From: Terriglobia bacterium
GTDB lineage: Bacteria; Acidobacteriota; Terriglobia; Versatilivoradales; Versatilivoraceae
DNA: 64,000 nucleotides
NCBI GenBank assembly: GCA_951813285.1
Contig: OX638355.1
Coordinates: forward strand, 1,736,653 to 1,800,652
Direction: 5' to 3'
The stretch's first letter is position 1; the number at the start of each line of letters is the position of its first letter. The notes under the pieces were generated by a model. The model saw only the letters and a program-made list of their open reading frames with translations, made no database searches and was not told the DNA's origin. Position numbers and translations under genes: made by a program. Shown here one piece after another: positions 46,242 to 56,042 of this stretch.

Positions 46242-47921
46242 TTACTGCCCGGCGGGCCGGTGACGTTCGTCCAGGGTGCGCCCGAACAGGAGAAAGACCG
46301 CCGCGATCATCAGGATCAGAAGCACACCGTAGGCGGCGGCGCTGCCGAAGTTGAACTGTCTCAGTTGGGCCAGGATTTCGACCGAGATCGGCCGGCTGTC
46401 CACGGTGTAGATGACGATCGAGGAGACGAACTCGCCCAGGGCGGTCACGAAGGCCAGCATCGATCCGGCCGCTGCCGCCGGCAGCAGCAGGGGCAGCAGG
46501 ACCCGGCGCAAACCGTAGAACCAGGAGGCTCCCAACGACCGGGCCGCCCAGTGAAGGTTGGGGTCGAGCTGCTCGAAGCCGGCCTGCACGGCGCGAACCA
46601 CCAGGGGGATATTACGGATGAAATAGGCCAGAGGCAAGATCCAAAAGGTTCCCACCAGCAGGACCCGGGCCTGGAGCGGATCGGAGGTGCTGAAGGTGGT
46701 GGCCAGGTTCAGGGCCACCACCGTGCCCGGCAGGGCCCAGGGCAGTAGCGTCAGGGCGCTCAGCAACCGCCGCCCCCGGAGCTTCCTTTGTATCAGCAGC
46801 CAGCCCGCGGCCAGCGCGAAGGCCAGGTTGGCCGCCGTGGCCAGGGTGGCCATCTTGAGGCTGTTGAGAATCGGTTCCAGAAAACGGTCGTCGGCCAGCA
46901 ACCGCTGGTAGTTGGCGGCGGTGTATCGGGGAGGCAGGATTTCGGTGGTCCAGGTGCCGTCCTGGCTGAAGCTGATCAACACCAGGGTGAGATGGGGCAG
47001 CAGCAGGAAGAGCACCGCGGAAATGCCCAGCACCGCCATGCCCAGCCTCAGGCCCTTTCCCCGGAGGGGCCGCAGGCTGGGGCTGGCGCCCTTGCCCACC
47101 GCGCGATACTTGCCGGTGGCTTCGTATCGCTGCAACAGGATCAGGAACAGCAGGGAAACCAGCGTCAGCACTACCGTTTCCACCAGGGCCATCTCCAGGT
47201 CGCCGTTCAGCTTGGAATTGTAGATCTGAAGCGAGAGGACCCTTACCCCCCCACCGAAGATGTAGGGAGCGCTGAAGCTGGCCATGGAGGTCATGAAGGT
47301 CAACAGGGCCGCCCCCACCATGGCGGGTGTGAGCACCGGCAGCGTCACCCGCAGAAACGTCCGCGTTCGCGAGGCTCCCAGGGAAAGCGAGGCCTCCAGC
47401 AGCGATTCGTCCAGGCGTTTGAGCGCCGCCGAGACGAACAGGTAGAAGTAGACGTACATGGTGTAGGCATGAACCCACAGGATGGCGGGGATGCCCCTCA
47501 TTGAAAAGGGAGGTTCGGACAGGCCCAGCAGTATCTGGAGGGTGCGGGTCAGAATGCCGCTCTCGCCGTAGAGAAAAAGGAAGGCGATCACCCCCACCAG
47601 GGGCGGCAACAGCACCGGCAGCGAAGCCAGGGCGGCAAAGATCCGGCGGCCGGGAAAATCGAAGCGGTGGAAGACGAAAGCCAGGGGGATGCCGATGAGG
47701 GCCGACAGCACCACGCTCCCCAGCGAGATGAGCAGGCTGTTGCCCAGGGCCTCCATCTGGGAGGCGCTGCCGAAGAATTCTCCATAGTGGGCCAGCGTGA
47801 ACCGGCTGTCGCTGACCAGGCTCTTCCACAGGACAAACAGGTTGGGATAGAGCACCAGCCACAGCAGCAGCCCGAAAACCGGCAGGGTCAGCAGAAGCGT
47901 GGACTTTCGAGTGACGGACAT
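46242..47921 (-). CDS. ABC transporter permease, fused two-domain (iron/thiamine type)
   Basis: Membrane subunit of 559 residues with two consecutive permease domains and about 12 helices. The EAA loops are visible as EASLSLGASRTRTFLRVTLP in the first half and WAARSLGASWFYGLRRVLLP in the second. Such fused permeases belong to the FbpB/ThiP group that imports ferric iron, thiamine, phosphonates or similar. The ATG at 47921 excludes a longer frame running into the tandem array. The ATPase gene of the same system is separated from it by a 1-kb array; the PIG-L gene follows 23 bases later. Confidence 0.88.
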   Translation of the reverse strand: MSVTRKSTLLLTLPVFGLLLWLVLYPNLFVLWKSLVSDSRFTLAHYGEFFGSASQMEALGNSLLISLGSVVLSALIGIPLAFVFHRFDFPGRRIFAALASLPVLLPPLVGVIAFLFLYGESGILTRTLQILLGLSEPPFSMRGIPAILWVHAYTMYVYFYLFVSAALKRLDESLLEASLSLGASRTRTFLRVTLPVLTPAMVGAALLTFMTSMASFSAPYIFGGGVRVLSLQIYNSKLNGDLEMALVETVVLTLVSLLFLILLQRYEATGKYRAVGKGASPSLRPLRGKGLRLGMAVLGISAVLFLLLPHLTLVLISFSQDGTWTTEILPPRYTAANYQRLLADDRFLEPILNSLKMATLATAANLAFALAAGWLLIQRKLRGRRLLSALTLLPWALPGTVVALNLATTFSTSDPLQARVLLVGTFWILPLAYFIRNIPLVVRAVQAGFEQLDPNLHWAARSLGASWFYGLRRVLLPLLLPAAAAGSMLAFVTALGEFVSSIVIYTVDSRPISVEILAQLRQFNFGSAAAYGVLLILMIAAVFLLFGRTLDERHRPAGQ

Positions 47922-47929
47922 AGCGGGTT

Positions 47930-48912
47930 TGGGAAGCGTGCGCCCTGCTGGCGCCGCATTCGCGGCTCGACTCCGATACGTTACGTTTCCCATGGGCTGA
48001 CGCCCACGGCTAAGTGCTGGCGCCGCCTACGCGGCTCTCAGGGAAGCCGGCTCAAGATGCGTATTGCAGGTGAGAAGGGCCATTGCGTTGCCCTGCGCTT
48101 CACGTGGGCTCACCGGGGTTTGCTGGCGCCGCATTCGCGGCTCGACTCCCGTACGTTACGTTTCCGATGCACGTTTCCCATGGGCTGACGCCCACGGCTA
48201 CCTGCTGGCGCCGCCTACGCGGCTCTCAGGGAAGCCGGCTCAAGATGCGTTTTCGCAGGTGAGAAACGCTGTTGCGTTGCCCTGTGCTTCACGTGGGCTC
48301 ACCGGCATTTGCTGCCGCCGCATTCGCGGCTCGACTCCGATACGTTACGTTTCCCATGCACGTTTCCCATGGGCTGACGCCCACGGCTAAGTGCTGGCGC
48401 CGCCTACGCGGCTCTCAGGGAGGCCGGCTCAAGATGCGTTTTCGCAGGTGAGAAACGCCATTGCGTTGCCCTGCGCTTCACGTGGGCTCACCGGCATTTG
48501 CTGGCGCCGCATTCGCGGCTCGACTCCGATACGTTACGTTTCCCATGCACGTTTCCCATGGGCTGACGCCCACGGCTAAGTGCTGGCGCCGCTACGCGGC
48601 TCTCAGGGAAGCCGGCTCAAGATGCGTTTTCGCAGGTGAGAAACGCCATTGCGTTGCCCCGCGCTTCACGTGGGCTCACCGGCATTTGCTGGCGCCGCAT
48701 TCGCGGCTCGACTCCGATACGTTACGTTTTCCATGCACGTTTCCCATGGGCTGACGCCCACGGCTAAGTGCTGGCGCCGCTACGCGGCTCTCGGGGAAGC
48801 CGGCTCAAGATGCGTTTTTGCAGGTGAGAAACGCTGTTGCGTTGCCCTGTGCTTCACGTGGACTCACCGGCATTTGCTGGCGCCGCATTCGCGGCTCGAC
48901 TCCGATACGTTA
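47930..48912. repeat. Tandem array of about 188-bp units inside an ABC transporter operon
   Basis: The string CTGGCGCCGCATTCGCGGCT (one base changed in copy 3) recurs at 47948, 48123, 48312, 48501, 48689 and 48877, giving periods of 175, 189, 189, 188 and 188 bases and a partial last unit. Each unit holds CCCATGGGCTGACGCCCACG, GGCTAAGTGCTGGCGCCGCC, a second hairpin TACGCGGCTCTCAGGGAAGC, CAGGTGAGAAACGCC and CACGTGGGCTCACC. Copies differ by a few bases; the first lacks an internal CATGCACGTTTCC step. There are no unique spacers, so it is not CRISPR. Confidence 0.9.
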
Positions 48913-48916
48913 TTCC

Positions 48917-49996
48917 TCACTCACCCGGCAGGAAGTAGACCGCCCGGGAAGAACAGTGCAGCCCGATCTCATCCCCCACCTGGTATGCCGCGGCCGCGGG
49001 CGAGTTGGTCCGGCTGGCCAGCACCCGTAGCCCGGCTCCCTCCAGGAGGTATTCGGTGCTGGCTCCGGCGAAGCGCCGGGAGAGGACTCGAGCCGGTCCC
49101 AGCGCCAGAGAGTCCTCGGTTGGAACGAAAGTCACGTTTTCCGGCCGCAGCAGCATGCGAACCTGAGCGCCCTGGCTCAGCTTCCCGTTTGTTGCGGAGC
49201 GGGGAAGCCGCAGTACGACTCCCGAAGGCAGGGAAAAGATGCCGCGGTTCTCCCGATATTCCTTGAAGGTCAAGTCCCACAGGTTGGATTTGCCGACAAA
49301 GCGGGCCACCCTCTCGTTGGCCGGTTGGAAATAGAGCTGGTCGGAGGTGCCCACCTGTTGCAGCGCCCCTTTCCACAGCAGGGCGATGCGGTCGGAGAGT
49401 GCGAAGGCTTCTTCCTGGTCGTGGGTGACGAAGATGGCCGTGATGCCCAGGCTGCGGATGAGTTGGCCGAGCTGAGCCCGGGTCTGCTCTCGAAGACTGG
49501 CGTCCAGGTTGCTCAGCGGTTCGTCCAGAAGCAGGATCTGCGGCTCGATGGCCACGGCGCGGGCCACGGCCACCCGCTGCTGCTCGCCGCCGCTGAGCTC
49601 GAAGACCGGACGCTTTCGATGTCGGGACAGTTCAACCAGATCGAGGGCCCGTTCCACCTTGTCTCTTGCGGTCTTGCCTGTAATGCCCCGCGCCCGGAGT
49701 CCGAAGGCGACGTTCTCGAAGACGTTGAGGTGGGGGAAGAGGGCGTAGGACTGAAAAACCATCCCCATGTTGCGCCGCTCCGGGGGGATGGGACCGATAT
49801 CCCGGCCATTGACCAGAATCTTGCCGGCGGTGGGCTTCAGGAACCCGGCAATGAGGCGGATGGTGGTGGTCTTGCCGCATCCGCTGGGACCCAGCAGGGT
49901 CAGGATCTCCCCGGGGGCGACCTCCAGGCTGAGCCGGTCGAGCGCGGTAAGCCCCTCGAAGCGCTGGGTCAGATCCTGCAATTCCAGGTGTGCCAT
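48917..49996 (-). CDS. ABC transporter ATP-binding protein (iron/POT-type importer)
   Basis: Import ATPase of 359 residues from the ATG at 49996. Walker A is LLGPSGCGKTTT near 36-47, the signature ELSGGEQQRVAVARA, Walker B LLLDEPLSNLD and the switch His in FVTHDQEEA. The last 110 residues form a TOBE-like domain (MLLRPENVTF). It belongs with the fused permease and the binding protein, in the ferric-iron/thiamine/polyamine group. The stop codon lies about five bases from the end of the tandem array, so the array separates it from the permease gene it must work with. Confidence 0.9.
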   Translation of the reverse strand: MAHLELQDLTQRFEGLTALDRLSLEVAPGEILTLLGPSGCGKTTTIRLIAGFLKPTAGKILVNGRDIGPIPPERRNMGMVFQSYALFPHLNVFENVAFGLRARGITGKTARDKVERALDLVELSRHRKRPVFELSGGEQQRVAVARAVAIEPQILLLDEPLSNLDASLREQTRAQLGQLIRSLGITAIFVTHDQEEAFALSDRIALLWKGALQQVGTSDQLYFQPANERVARFVGKSNLWDLTFKEYRENRGIFSLPSGVVLRLPRSATNGKLSQGAQVRMLLRPENVTFVPTEDSLALGPARVLSRRFAGASTEYLLEGAGLRVLASRTNSPAAAAYQVGDEIGLHCSSRAVYFLPGE

Positions 49997-50030
49997 AGGG
50001 TGGACTTTCTGTTTCCCGCCGGTCCCCGCC

Positions 50031-51107
50031 TCACCGGCCGATGCCCCCCGGCAGGGCCGGGGCCGGCCCCGGCCCGCCGTCACCCTGGTGTCGAATGTGC
50101 TCGTCCCAGTAGCGCATCCACTCCCGCGAATGCTTCCGCAGGAGGTCCCTGTCGAGGGGCATGGGCGGGATGAGGGTCTGACCGATCCAGGAGGGCAGCT
50201 CGGATGAAGGAATATCGTTGCGGCAGGGAATGCGGAAAAACTCCCGGGCGGCCTGGACCAGGCTCGGCCTGGAGGTGACGAACTCGTAAAAGTCCCGTGC
50301 CGCCGGCCGCGGCTCGGACCTGGCCACCAGGGCGATGCCGTCCATGACCACGGGCACGCCGCTGGCGGGCAGGACATAAGCCAGCGGGTAGCCGTAACGG
50401 GACTGCTGCAGCTCGATGTCGGGCATGTTCCAGAGAGTGATCCAGCCCTCCCTGCGGGCGAGCTTCTGGCTCAGGATGGTCAGGTTGGGGACATAGTCCT
50501 TGGTGTTGGCGTCCAGCCCCCCCAGCCAGCGGTAGCCGCTCTCCGGCGAACCGGTCTTTTCCAGTTCCCTCAGGATCATGGCGCAGAAGATGGTCCGCAT
50601 GGTTCCGGAGGCCAGGGGATCCCTGAGGATGATCTTTCCCTTCCACTTGGGGTCCAGCAGGTCGTCCCAGTCGGCGGGGGCTTCGTCCTCCTTCAGCAGG
50701 GCGCTGTTGTAGGCAATGACTTCGGGCGTCTTGTAGGTCCCGTACCAGAAGTCCTCCGAGCCTCGGGCCTCGGGGGGGACGGCCTCGGCCCAGGTGGGCC
50801 GGTAGGGCAGCAGCAGCGCTTCCTCTCCGGCCTGCTCAAAGAGGTCGGAAGGCGCCCCCCACCAGATGTCCGCCTGCGGATTGTTCTTCTCCGAGCGCAG
50901 CCGGTCCAGCACGTCCTGGCTTCCCATGTCGAGCCACTTCACGTCGACATCAGGATAGCGGGCCTCGAATCGTTGCTCGTGGTCGGACAGCAGTTCCTTG
51001 CCGTGGGGGGAGTAGACGACCAGGGAAACCCTGCCGTTCCCTGCCGGGGAACAGGCTGGCAGCAGCAGGCTGACGGAGATCGCAATGACCTGGAGCAGGC
51101 GCGACAT
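50031..51107 (-). CDS. ABC transporter extracellular solute-binding lipoprotein
   Basis: Substrate-binding subunit of 358 residues with a lipoprotein signal (LLQVIAISVSLLLPACS, Cys at the cleavage site). The start VSLVVYSPHGKELLSDHEQRFEARYP is typical of type II periplasmic binding proteins of the FbpA/AfuA/spermidine cluster, followed by ADIWWGAPSDLFEQAGEE and the hinge DPKWKGKIILRDP. The ligand cannot be read with confidence; ferric iron is plausible from the partners. It follows the isomerase gene by 8 bases and precedes the ATPase by 34, forming one operon. Confidence 0.87.
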   Translation of the reverse strand: MSRLLQVIAISVSLLLPACSPAGNGRVSLVVYSPHGKELLSDHEQRFEARYPDVDVKWLDMGSQDVLDRLRSEKNNPQADIWWGAPSDLFEQAGEEALLLPYRPTWAEAVPPEARGSEDFWYGTYKTPEVIAYNSALLKEDEAPADWDDLLDPKWKGKIILRDPLASGTMRTIFCAMILRELEKTGSPESGYRWLGGLDANTKDYVPNLTILSQKLARREGWITLWNMPDIELQQSRYGYPLAYVLPASGVPVVMDGIALVARSEPRPAARDFYEFVTSRPSLVQAAREFFRIPCRNDIPSSELPSWIGQTLIPPMPLDRDLLRKHSREWMRYWDEHIRHQGDGGPGPAPALPGGIGR

Positions 51108-51115
51108 ATCTGGTT

Positions 51116-51919
51116 TCAGGCCGGTCCGCCTCTGGGGGACGACCCCTGGTCACAGGTCCGGAAGGCCTGGCGGAGGGCTTCCAGGGGATCGCCGACGGGA
51201 AGGAATTCGTGACCCAGGTATCCGTCGTAGGCGGTTGCCGCAATCGCTCGGCAGATCGCGCCGTAGTTGAGTTCCTGGGTATCGTCGATTTCGTTGCGCC
51301 CCGGATTTCCGGCGGTGTGGATGTGGCCGACGTAATCGATCGTCTGGCGCAGGGTTCGGATCACGTCGCCCTGCATGATCTGCATGTGGTAGATATCGAA
51401 CAGCAACTTCACCCGGGGGCTGGAGACCATTTCACAGACGGCGATTCCCCAGTCCGGACGGTCGCACTGATAGCCTGGGTGATCGATCTTGGAGTTCAAC
51501 AACTCCAGGTTCAGGTTGACCCCTATTTCCTCGGCGTAGGGCGCCACGCGTTTCAAGCCCCGGGCGCAGGCGACCAGGCCTTCAAAGTCGCTACGGCCGG
51601 GATGGCGGTTACCGGAAAAGCAGATCAGCCCGGGAATTCGATGCTTTGCCGCCAGCCGGATGGAGTCCCTCAGTTCCTGCTCGATCTGATCGTGGTTGTC
51701 GGGGTGGTTGAGGCCGTCCGTCAGGCTCCGGTGACCCGACATCGAGGCCACTTCCAGGTTGTGGCGGCGGGCGGTCTCCACCGTTTCTTCGAAATCCTCG
51801 TCCCGGTACCACAACTCCACCGCCGGGTAGCCGATCCCGGCCGCGGCTTCGCACAGGGCATCCAGGGAGAGGCTGGGCGGCTTGACCATCGGGAAGCAGA
51901 CCGATTGCTTGATCCGCAT
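51116..51919 (-). CDS. TIM-barrel sugar isomerase/epimerase (hydroxypyruvate isomerase-like)
   Basis: AP-endonuclease-2-like TIM-barrel protein of 267 residues. Metal-binding and catalytic positions are suggested by LNLELLNSKIDHPGYQ (Glu), LLFDIYHMQIMQGD (Asp/His), YVGHIHTAGNPGRNE (His) and GYLGHEFLP (Glu). This arrangement fits hydroxypyruvate isomerase or ketose 3-epimerase relatives. It starts the ABC importer operon, so the transported substrate could be related to sugars, but the binding protein type does not require that. The ATG at 51919 is the first good start. Confidence 0.8.
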   Translation of the reverse strand: MRIKQSVCFPMVKPPSLSLDALCEAAAGIGYPAVELWYRDEDFEETVETARRHNLEVASMSGHRSLTDGLNHPDNHDQIEQELRDSIRLAAKHRIPGLICFSGNRHPGRSDFEGLVACARGLKRVAPYAEEIGVNLNLELLNSKIDHPGYQCDRPDWGIAVCEMVSSPRVKLLFDIYHMQIMQGDVIRTLRQTIDYVGHIHTAGNPGRNEIDDTQELNYGAICRAIAATAYDGYLGHEFLPVGDPLEALRQAFRTCDQGSSPRGGPA

Positions 51920-51983
51920 GGGAGGCCTCCGCCTGTTCCGAGCCGGCGGAATCGAGGTTCCGCGGCGCGGGGAGCCCTGCGCC

Positions 51984-52274
51984 CTACTGGGATTCCGATT
52001 CCTCGACGCTGATCTTGAGTGATTTCAGGAACTTGACGTCCTGGGAGGTGATATCGAGCCGGGCTTCGACCTCGTCGCTTTCGGTGAGGACCGGCTCTTC
52101 GGGCTCTTCTTCGCTCCTCTTGTTGAAGCCTATGGTGGCCTCCAGCACCAGGAAGACGTCGTAGCCGGAGTTCCGGATGGTGGCGATGGCCCCGCTGATC
52201 GATTCCGAGCTCGAGAGGGTCTCGTTGATGGCTTCTCCCAACTCCTTCATCATGCGCTTCAACTGCTCGTCCAT
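51984..52274 (-). CDS. Small hypothetical acidic protein
   Basis: Not recognised. The ATG at 52274 (MDEQLKRMMKELG) gives 96 residues; an in-frame extension upstream lacks a ribosome-binding site. No membrane segment. The first half is helical and includes SSSESISGAIATIRNSGYDV, the second half is strongly acidic (SEEEPEEPVLTESDEVEARL) and ends LKISVEESESQ. It lies 64 bases upstream of the isomerase gene on the same strand. A cytoplasmic adaptor-like role is possible but unsupported. Confidence 0.55.
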   Translation of the reverse strand: MDEQLKRMMKELGEAINETLSSSESISGAIATIRNSGYDVFLVLEATIGFNKRSEEEPEEPVLTESDEVEARLDITSQDVKFLKSLKISVEESESQ

Positions 52275-52462
52275 TGACTCCACCCGTTCCCACCCAGCCG
52301 TCCGGCTGCCTGCTTCCCGGCCGCTGATCACAGTGTCTGCTTCGGGGCCCTTCCGGAATCCCTACCCTTGAGCGATGTTACTTCCAACGTCCTGGGGTGT
52401 CAAGGAGCTGCGTCTCCTGCCCTGTGCTATGATGAACCCCGGTTCGAACGGGGGCAAACGGC

Positions 52463-52723
52463 ATGGCCGGGAGTTGGCTGGAGCGGGTGAAATCGTCCTT
52501 TGGGGAGGTCGGCAGAAGCGTCCACAAGCTCTTCCTGGAAGTGACCGGATTTCTGTTCGCCGTTTTCGGCGGATTCATGCTGTTGAGGGGATATCAGTTT
52601 GTCTCCGAGAGTGAGGTATTCGAGTTCAGGGACTACTTCATGGTGGGCTCCTTCGCCCTGTTCGGCCTGCTGATGCTGGGTTTTGCCGTTCATTCCTTTA
52701 TTCGGGTCCGGTCGATGAAGTGA
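52463..52723 (+). CDS. Small two-helix membrane protein of unknown function
   Basis: Not recognised. It has 86 residues starting [20 protein letters not shown], with two predicted membrane helices, about 25-43 ([20 protein letters not shown]) and 60-78 ([20 protein letters not shown]), and a short basic tail. The start region is preceded by a GAACGGGGGC stretch rather than a clear Shine-Dalgarno. It lies directly before the mutase gene on the same strand and ends 71 bases before it, so co-transcription is likely. No conserved catalytic residue is visible. Confidence 0.55.
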   Translation: MAGSWLERVKSSFGEVGRSVHKLFLEVTGFLFAVFGGFMLLRGYQFVSESEVFEFRDYFMVGSFALFGLLMLGFAVHSFIRVRSMK

Positions 52724-52794
52724 GGCCCGGGCCGGCTCCCCTCTCCCCGGCTCTTGCCGGCCGACTCCTTATCCAGGCCGGGTCAGTCAGCCTG

Positions 52795-54387
52795 ATGTCA
52801 ACCAACCGCAAATTCGAGACGACCTCCGGAATCCCGCTCGATCCCTTCTTCGGCCCCCGGCACGTCGAAGATTTCGACTACCGGCGGGACCTGGGGGATC
52901 CGGGAAGCTATCCCTTCACCCGAGGAGTCAGGCCCGGCATGTACCGGGATCGCCTGTGGACCATGAGGCAGTACGCCGGCTTCGGGTCGGCCCGGGAGTC
53001 CAACGCCCGTTACAAGTATCTGCTGGGACTGGGCCAGACCGGACTCTCGGTGGCTTTCGATCTGCCCACCCAGATGGGGATGGACTCCGATGCGGCCATG
53101 GCGGCCGGCGAGGTTGGGCGCACGGGCGTGGCCATCGACAGTCTGCGCGACATGGAGGAGCTTTTCCGGGGGATTCCGCTCGACCGGGTCTCGGTTTCGA
53201 TGACCATCAATGCCACCGCCGCCGTGCTGCTGGCCCTGCTGGTCGCCCTGGCGCGAAGCCGCCGGGTCCCGCCGGAGCGGCTTTCGGGCACGATTCAAAA
53301 CGACATTCTGAAGGAGTACATCGCTCGGGGAACCTATATCTATCCCCCCGCGGCTTCCATGCGACTGGTGACCGACCTCATCGGCTACTGCAGCCGGAAC
53401 CTTCCGCAATGGAATCCGATCTCGGTGAGCGGCTATCACATCCGCGAGGCCGGGTCGTCGGCCGTCCAGGAGCTGGCATTCACTCTGGGCAACGCCATCG
53501 CCTACGTGGAAGCCTGTCTCGAGTCGGGTCTGGCCATCGATGACTTCGCCCCCAGAATTTCCTTTTTCTTCAACGTCCACAACCACTTCCTGGAGGAAGT
53601 GGCCAAGTTCCGGGCAGCCCGGCGCTTGTGGTCCAAAATCATGAAGGAGCGTTTCGGAGCCCGTAATCCCAGGTCCTGGATGTTGCGCTTCCACGCGCAG
53701 ACGGCGGGAAGCACCCTGACGGCTCAACAGCCGGAGGTGAACTCGGTCCGGGTTACCCTGCAGGCTCTGGCCGCCGTGCTGGGAGGGACCCAGTCGCTCC
53801 ACACCAACTCCCGGGACGAAGCCCTGTCGCTGCCCACCGAGGAGGCCGCGGGGCTGGCGCTGCAGACCCAGCAGGTGATTGCCTACGAAAGCGGAGTGGC
53901 CGAGGTGGCCGATCCGCTGGCGGGTTCCTTTGCGGTCGAAGCTCTCACGACCGCACTCGAGAACGGGGCCCGGGAGACCCTGGCCCGGATCGAGGCCATG
54001 GGGGGCATGCTGGAGGCTATCTCCCGGGGCTTCGTCCAGCGCGAGATTCAGGAGTCTTCCTACCGCTACCAGCGTTCGGTGGAGAGCGGTGAAAGCACCA
54101 TCGTGGGGGTCAACCGCTTCGTTTCGGAAGACCGCCCCGGTATCGAGATCCATCGAATCGACCCCGGCATTGAAAAGGAACAAAAGAAGCGGCTGGCGCG
54201 GGTTCGGGAATCGCGGGAGTCCAAGGCGGCCGACAGCGCCCTGGACTCCATCGCCGTAGCGGCCGCAAGCGGGGAGAACCTTCTCCCGGTCATGATCCGG
54301 GCAGTCGAGCGCCAGGTCACCCTGGGAGAGATTTCCGACCGATTGAGAGCCATCTTCGGAGAACACCGGGAGAACCCGCAGATCTAG
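52795..54387 (+). CDS. Methylmalonyl-CoA mutase large (catalytic) subunit, no B12 domain
   Basis: TIM-barrel catalytic subunit of a B12-dependent acyl-CoA mutase, 530 residues. The ATG at 52795 starts [20 protein letters not shown]. Key segments are [71 protein letters not shown] and [16 protein letters not shown], with the residues expected for methylmalonyl-CoA rather than isobutyryl-CoA binding uncertain. The cobalamin-binding domain is absent and must be on a separate gene not in the window. It completes propionyl-CoA use together with the carboxylase at 2.8-7.8 kb. Confidence 0.88.
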   Translation: MSTNRKFETTSGIPLDPFFGPRHVEDFDYRRDLGDPGSYPFTRGVRPGMYRDRLWTMRQYAGFGSARESNARYKYLLGLGQTGLSVAFDLPTQMGMDSDAAMAAGEVGRTGVAIDSLRDMEELFRGIPLDRVSVSMTINATAAVLLALLVALARSRRVPPERLSGTIQNDILKEYIARGTYIYPPAASMRLVTDLIGYCSRNLPQWNPISVSGYHIREAGSSAVQELAFTLGNAIAYVEACLESGLAIDDFAPRISFFFNVHNHFLEEVAKFRAARRLWSKIMKERFGARNPRSWMLRFHAQTAGSTLTAQQPEVNSVRVTLQALAAVLGGTQSLHTNSRDEALSLPTEEAAGLALQTQQVIAYESGVAEVADPLAGSFAVEALTTALENGARETLARIEAMGGMLEAISRGFVQREIQESSYRYQRSVESGESTIVGVNRFVSEDRPGIEIHRIDPGIEKEQKKRLARVRESRESKAADSALDSIAVAAASGENLLPVMIRAVERQVTLGEISDRLRAIFGEHRENPQI

Positions 54388-54394
54388 TCAGGCG

Positions 54395-55522
54395 ATGGAA
54401 TTCAAGCTGCTTGCCCGGGACTCGACCACTCGGGCGCGACTGGGCAAGATCCTTACCGACCACGGTGAGATCCACACGCCGGTCTTCATGCCGGTGGGCA
54501 CCGCCGGCACCGTCAAGGCCATCACTCAGGACCAGTTGGAAGAGTTGGGCGCCGAGGTGATTCTGGGGAACACCTATCATCTCTACCTGCGGCCCGGCCA
54601 CGAGCTGATTGGACGCCTGGGGGGCCTTCACCGCTTCATGTCCTGGAACCGGCCGCTGCTGACCGACAGCGGTGGGTTCCAGGTCTTCAGCCAGAGCCGC
54701 CTGCGCACCATCGAGGAAGAGGGGGTTTCCTTTCGCTCCCATCTGGACGGCTCGGCTCATTTCCTCTCCCCCGAGAAGTCGGTCGAGATCCAGAAGGCAC
54801 TGGGAGCCGACATCATGATGGCTTTTGACGAATGCCCCTCCTATCCGCTGGAGGCGAAAGCGGTCCGGGAATCGATGGAGCGCACCCTGCGCTGGGCGCG
54901 GCGGTCCAGGGAGGCGGCGGGCCGCCCCGGGCAGGACTCTCCTCCCCACGGCCAGTGGCTGTTCGGGATCGGCCAGGGAGGGACTCACCTGGGGCTGCGC
55001 CGAGAGTGCAACCGGAGGCTGGTCGAGATGGACTTTCCCGGATTCGCCCTGGGCGGGCTGTCGGTGGGAGAGCCCCGCGGCGCCATGCTGGAAGTGGTGG
55101 AGCAGTGCTCGGAAGACTTGCCCGAGGCCAGGCCGCGTTATCTCATGGGAGTGGGCACTCCGCGGGATCTGGTGGAGTGCGTCGCCCTGGGGGTGGACAT
55201 GTTCGACTGCGTGCTGCCCACCCGCAACGGCCGCAACGGCTGGCTGTTCACCCGCGGCGGCCATCTGGTGATCAAACACGCCCGCTACGCGTCCGATGAG
55301 AGGCCCATCGACGAGGGCTGCGGATGCATGGTGTGCAGGCGCTACAGTCGAGCCTATCTCAGGCACCTGTACCAATCCAACGAAGTACTCGCGGCCGTGC
55401 TCAACACCTACCACAACCTCTACTTTTATCTTGACACCATGAGGGAGATCAGGGATGCTATCGCGTCCTTCAGACTGCGGGAGTACCTGCTGGAGCGTGT
55501 CGATCGGGAAGATGCCGGTTGA
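54395..55522 (+). CDS. tgt: tRNA-guanine transglycosylase
   Basis: Exchanges guanine 34 of certain tRNAs for the queuosine precursor preQ1; 375 residues. The nucleophile region is recognisable in MAFDECPSYPL with the catalytic acid, the tRNA-binding segment in ALGGLSVGEPRGAM, and the second catalytic aspartate in MFDCVLPTRNGRNG. The zinc site is CGCMVCRRYSRAYLRH (Cys-x-Cys-x2-Cys then His). It begins 7 bases after the mutase gene stop and is followed by yajC-secD-secF, the common gene order. Confidence 0.95.
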   Translation: MEFKLLARDSTTRARLGKILTDHGEIHTPVFMPVGTAGTVKAITQDQLEELGAEVILGNTYHLYLRPGHELIGRLGGLHRFMSWNRPLLTDSGGFQVFSQSRLRTIEEEGVSFRSHLDGSAHFLSPEKSVEIQKALGADIMMAFDECPSYPLEAKAVRESMERTLRWARRSREAAGRPGQDSPPHGQWLFGIGQGGTHLGLRRECNRRLVEMDFPGFALGGLSVGEPRGAMLEVVEQCSEDLPEARPRYLMGVGTPRDLVECVALGVDMFDCVLPTRNGRNGWLFTRGGHLVIKHARYASDERPIDEGCGCMVCRRYSRAYLRHLYQSNEVLAAVLNTYHNLYFYLDTMREIRDAIASFRLREYLLERVDREDAG

Positions 55523-55696
55523 CGGGCCGGTTCCAGCAAAGAACCCGGCGTTTCCAGGCAGGTCGGCGCCTTCTGGAGAAAGCCCCTGAGCGGAGCCGTT
55601 CGGGGATCCTGCGACCGCGGGCTGCCCGGCGGGATTCACTACCGACGCCACCCTTCTCGAGTCGGCAATTCCCCTGAAACCTTTGGAGTCGCATCC

Positions 55697-55999
55697 ATGT
55701 CAACTTTGGCCCTTCTGGCCGCCAATGGGCAAGGGAGCACTATTGGGGCGCTGTTGCCCATCGCCGCCATTTTCCTCATCTTCTATTTCATCGTCTTTCG
55801 CCCCCAGCGGAAACGGCAGAAGGCTCTGCAGGAAATGCTCAAGAACCTGCGCAACGGCGACAAGGTCGTCACTTCGGGTGGGATCTATGGTATTGTCGCC
55901 GGCATGAAGGAAGACAGGGTCCACCTCCGCGTCGCCGATCAGGTCAAGATTGAAATCTCCAGAAACGCTATAGTCTCCAAACAGACGGAAGATGAGTGA
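55697..55999 (+). CDS. yajC: Sec translocon accessory subunit YajC
   Basis: Single-pass membrane protein of 100 residues that associates with SecDF. The membrane helix is at about 17-36 (IGALLPIAAIFLIFYFIVF), followed by RPQRKRQKALQEML and the conserved LRNGDKVVTSGGIYGIV domain. Position between tgt and secD is the textbook order. A 174-base gap without visible features separates it from tgt; the ATG has a modest upstream purine stretch. Confidence 0.94.
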   Translation: MSTLALLAANGQGSTIGALLPIAAIFLIFYFIVFRPQRKRQKALQEMLKNLRNGDKVVTSGGIYGIVAGMKEDRVHLRVADQVKIEISRNAIVSKQTEDE

Positions 56000-56042
56000 G
56001 CGTCGCTCGCTCAATCGGTAATCTTCCGGGGGTCAGGGAATC

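Noticed and set aside
47930-48912. CRISPR array
   Set aside because: Repeats are about 188 bp with no short unique spacers and no cas genes nearby; it is a simple tandem array.
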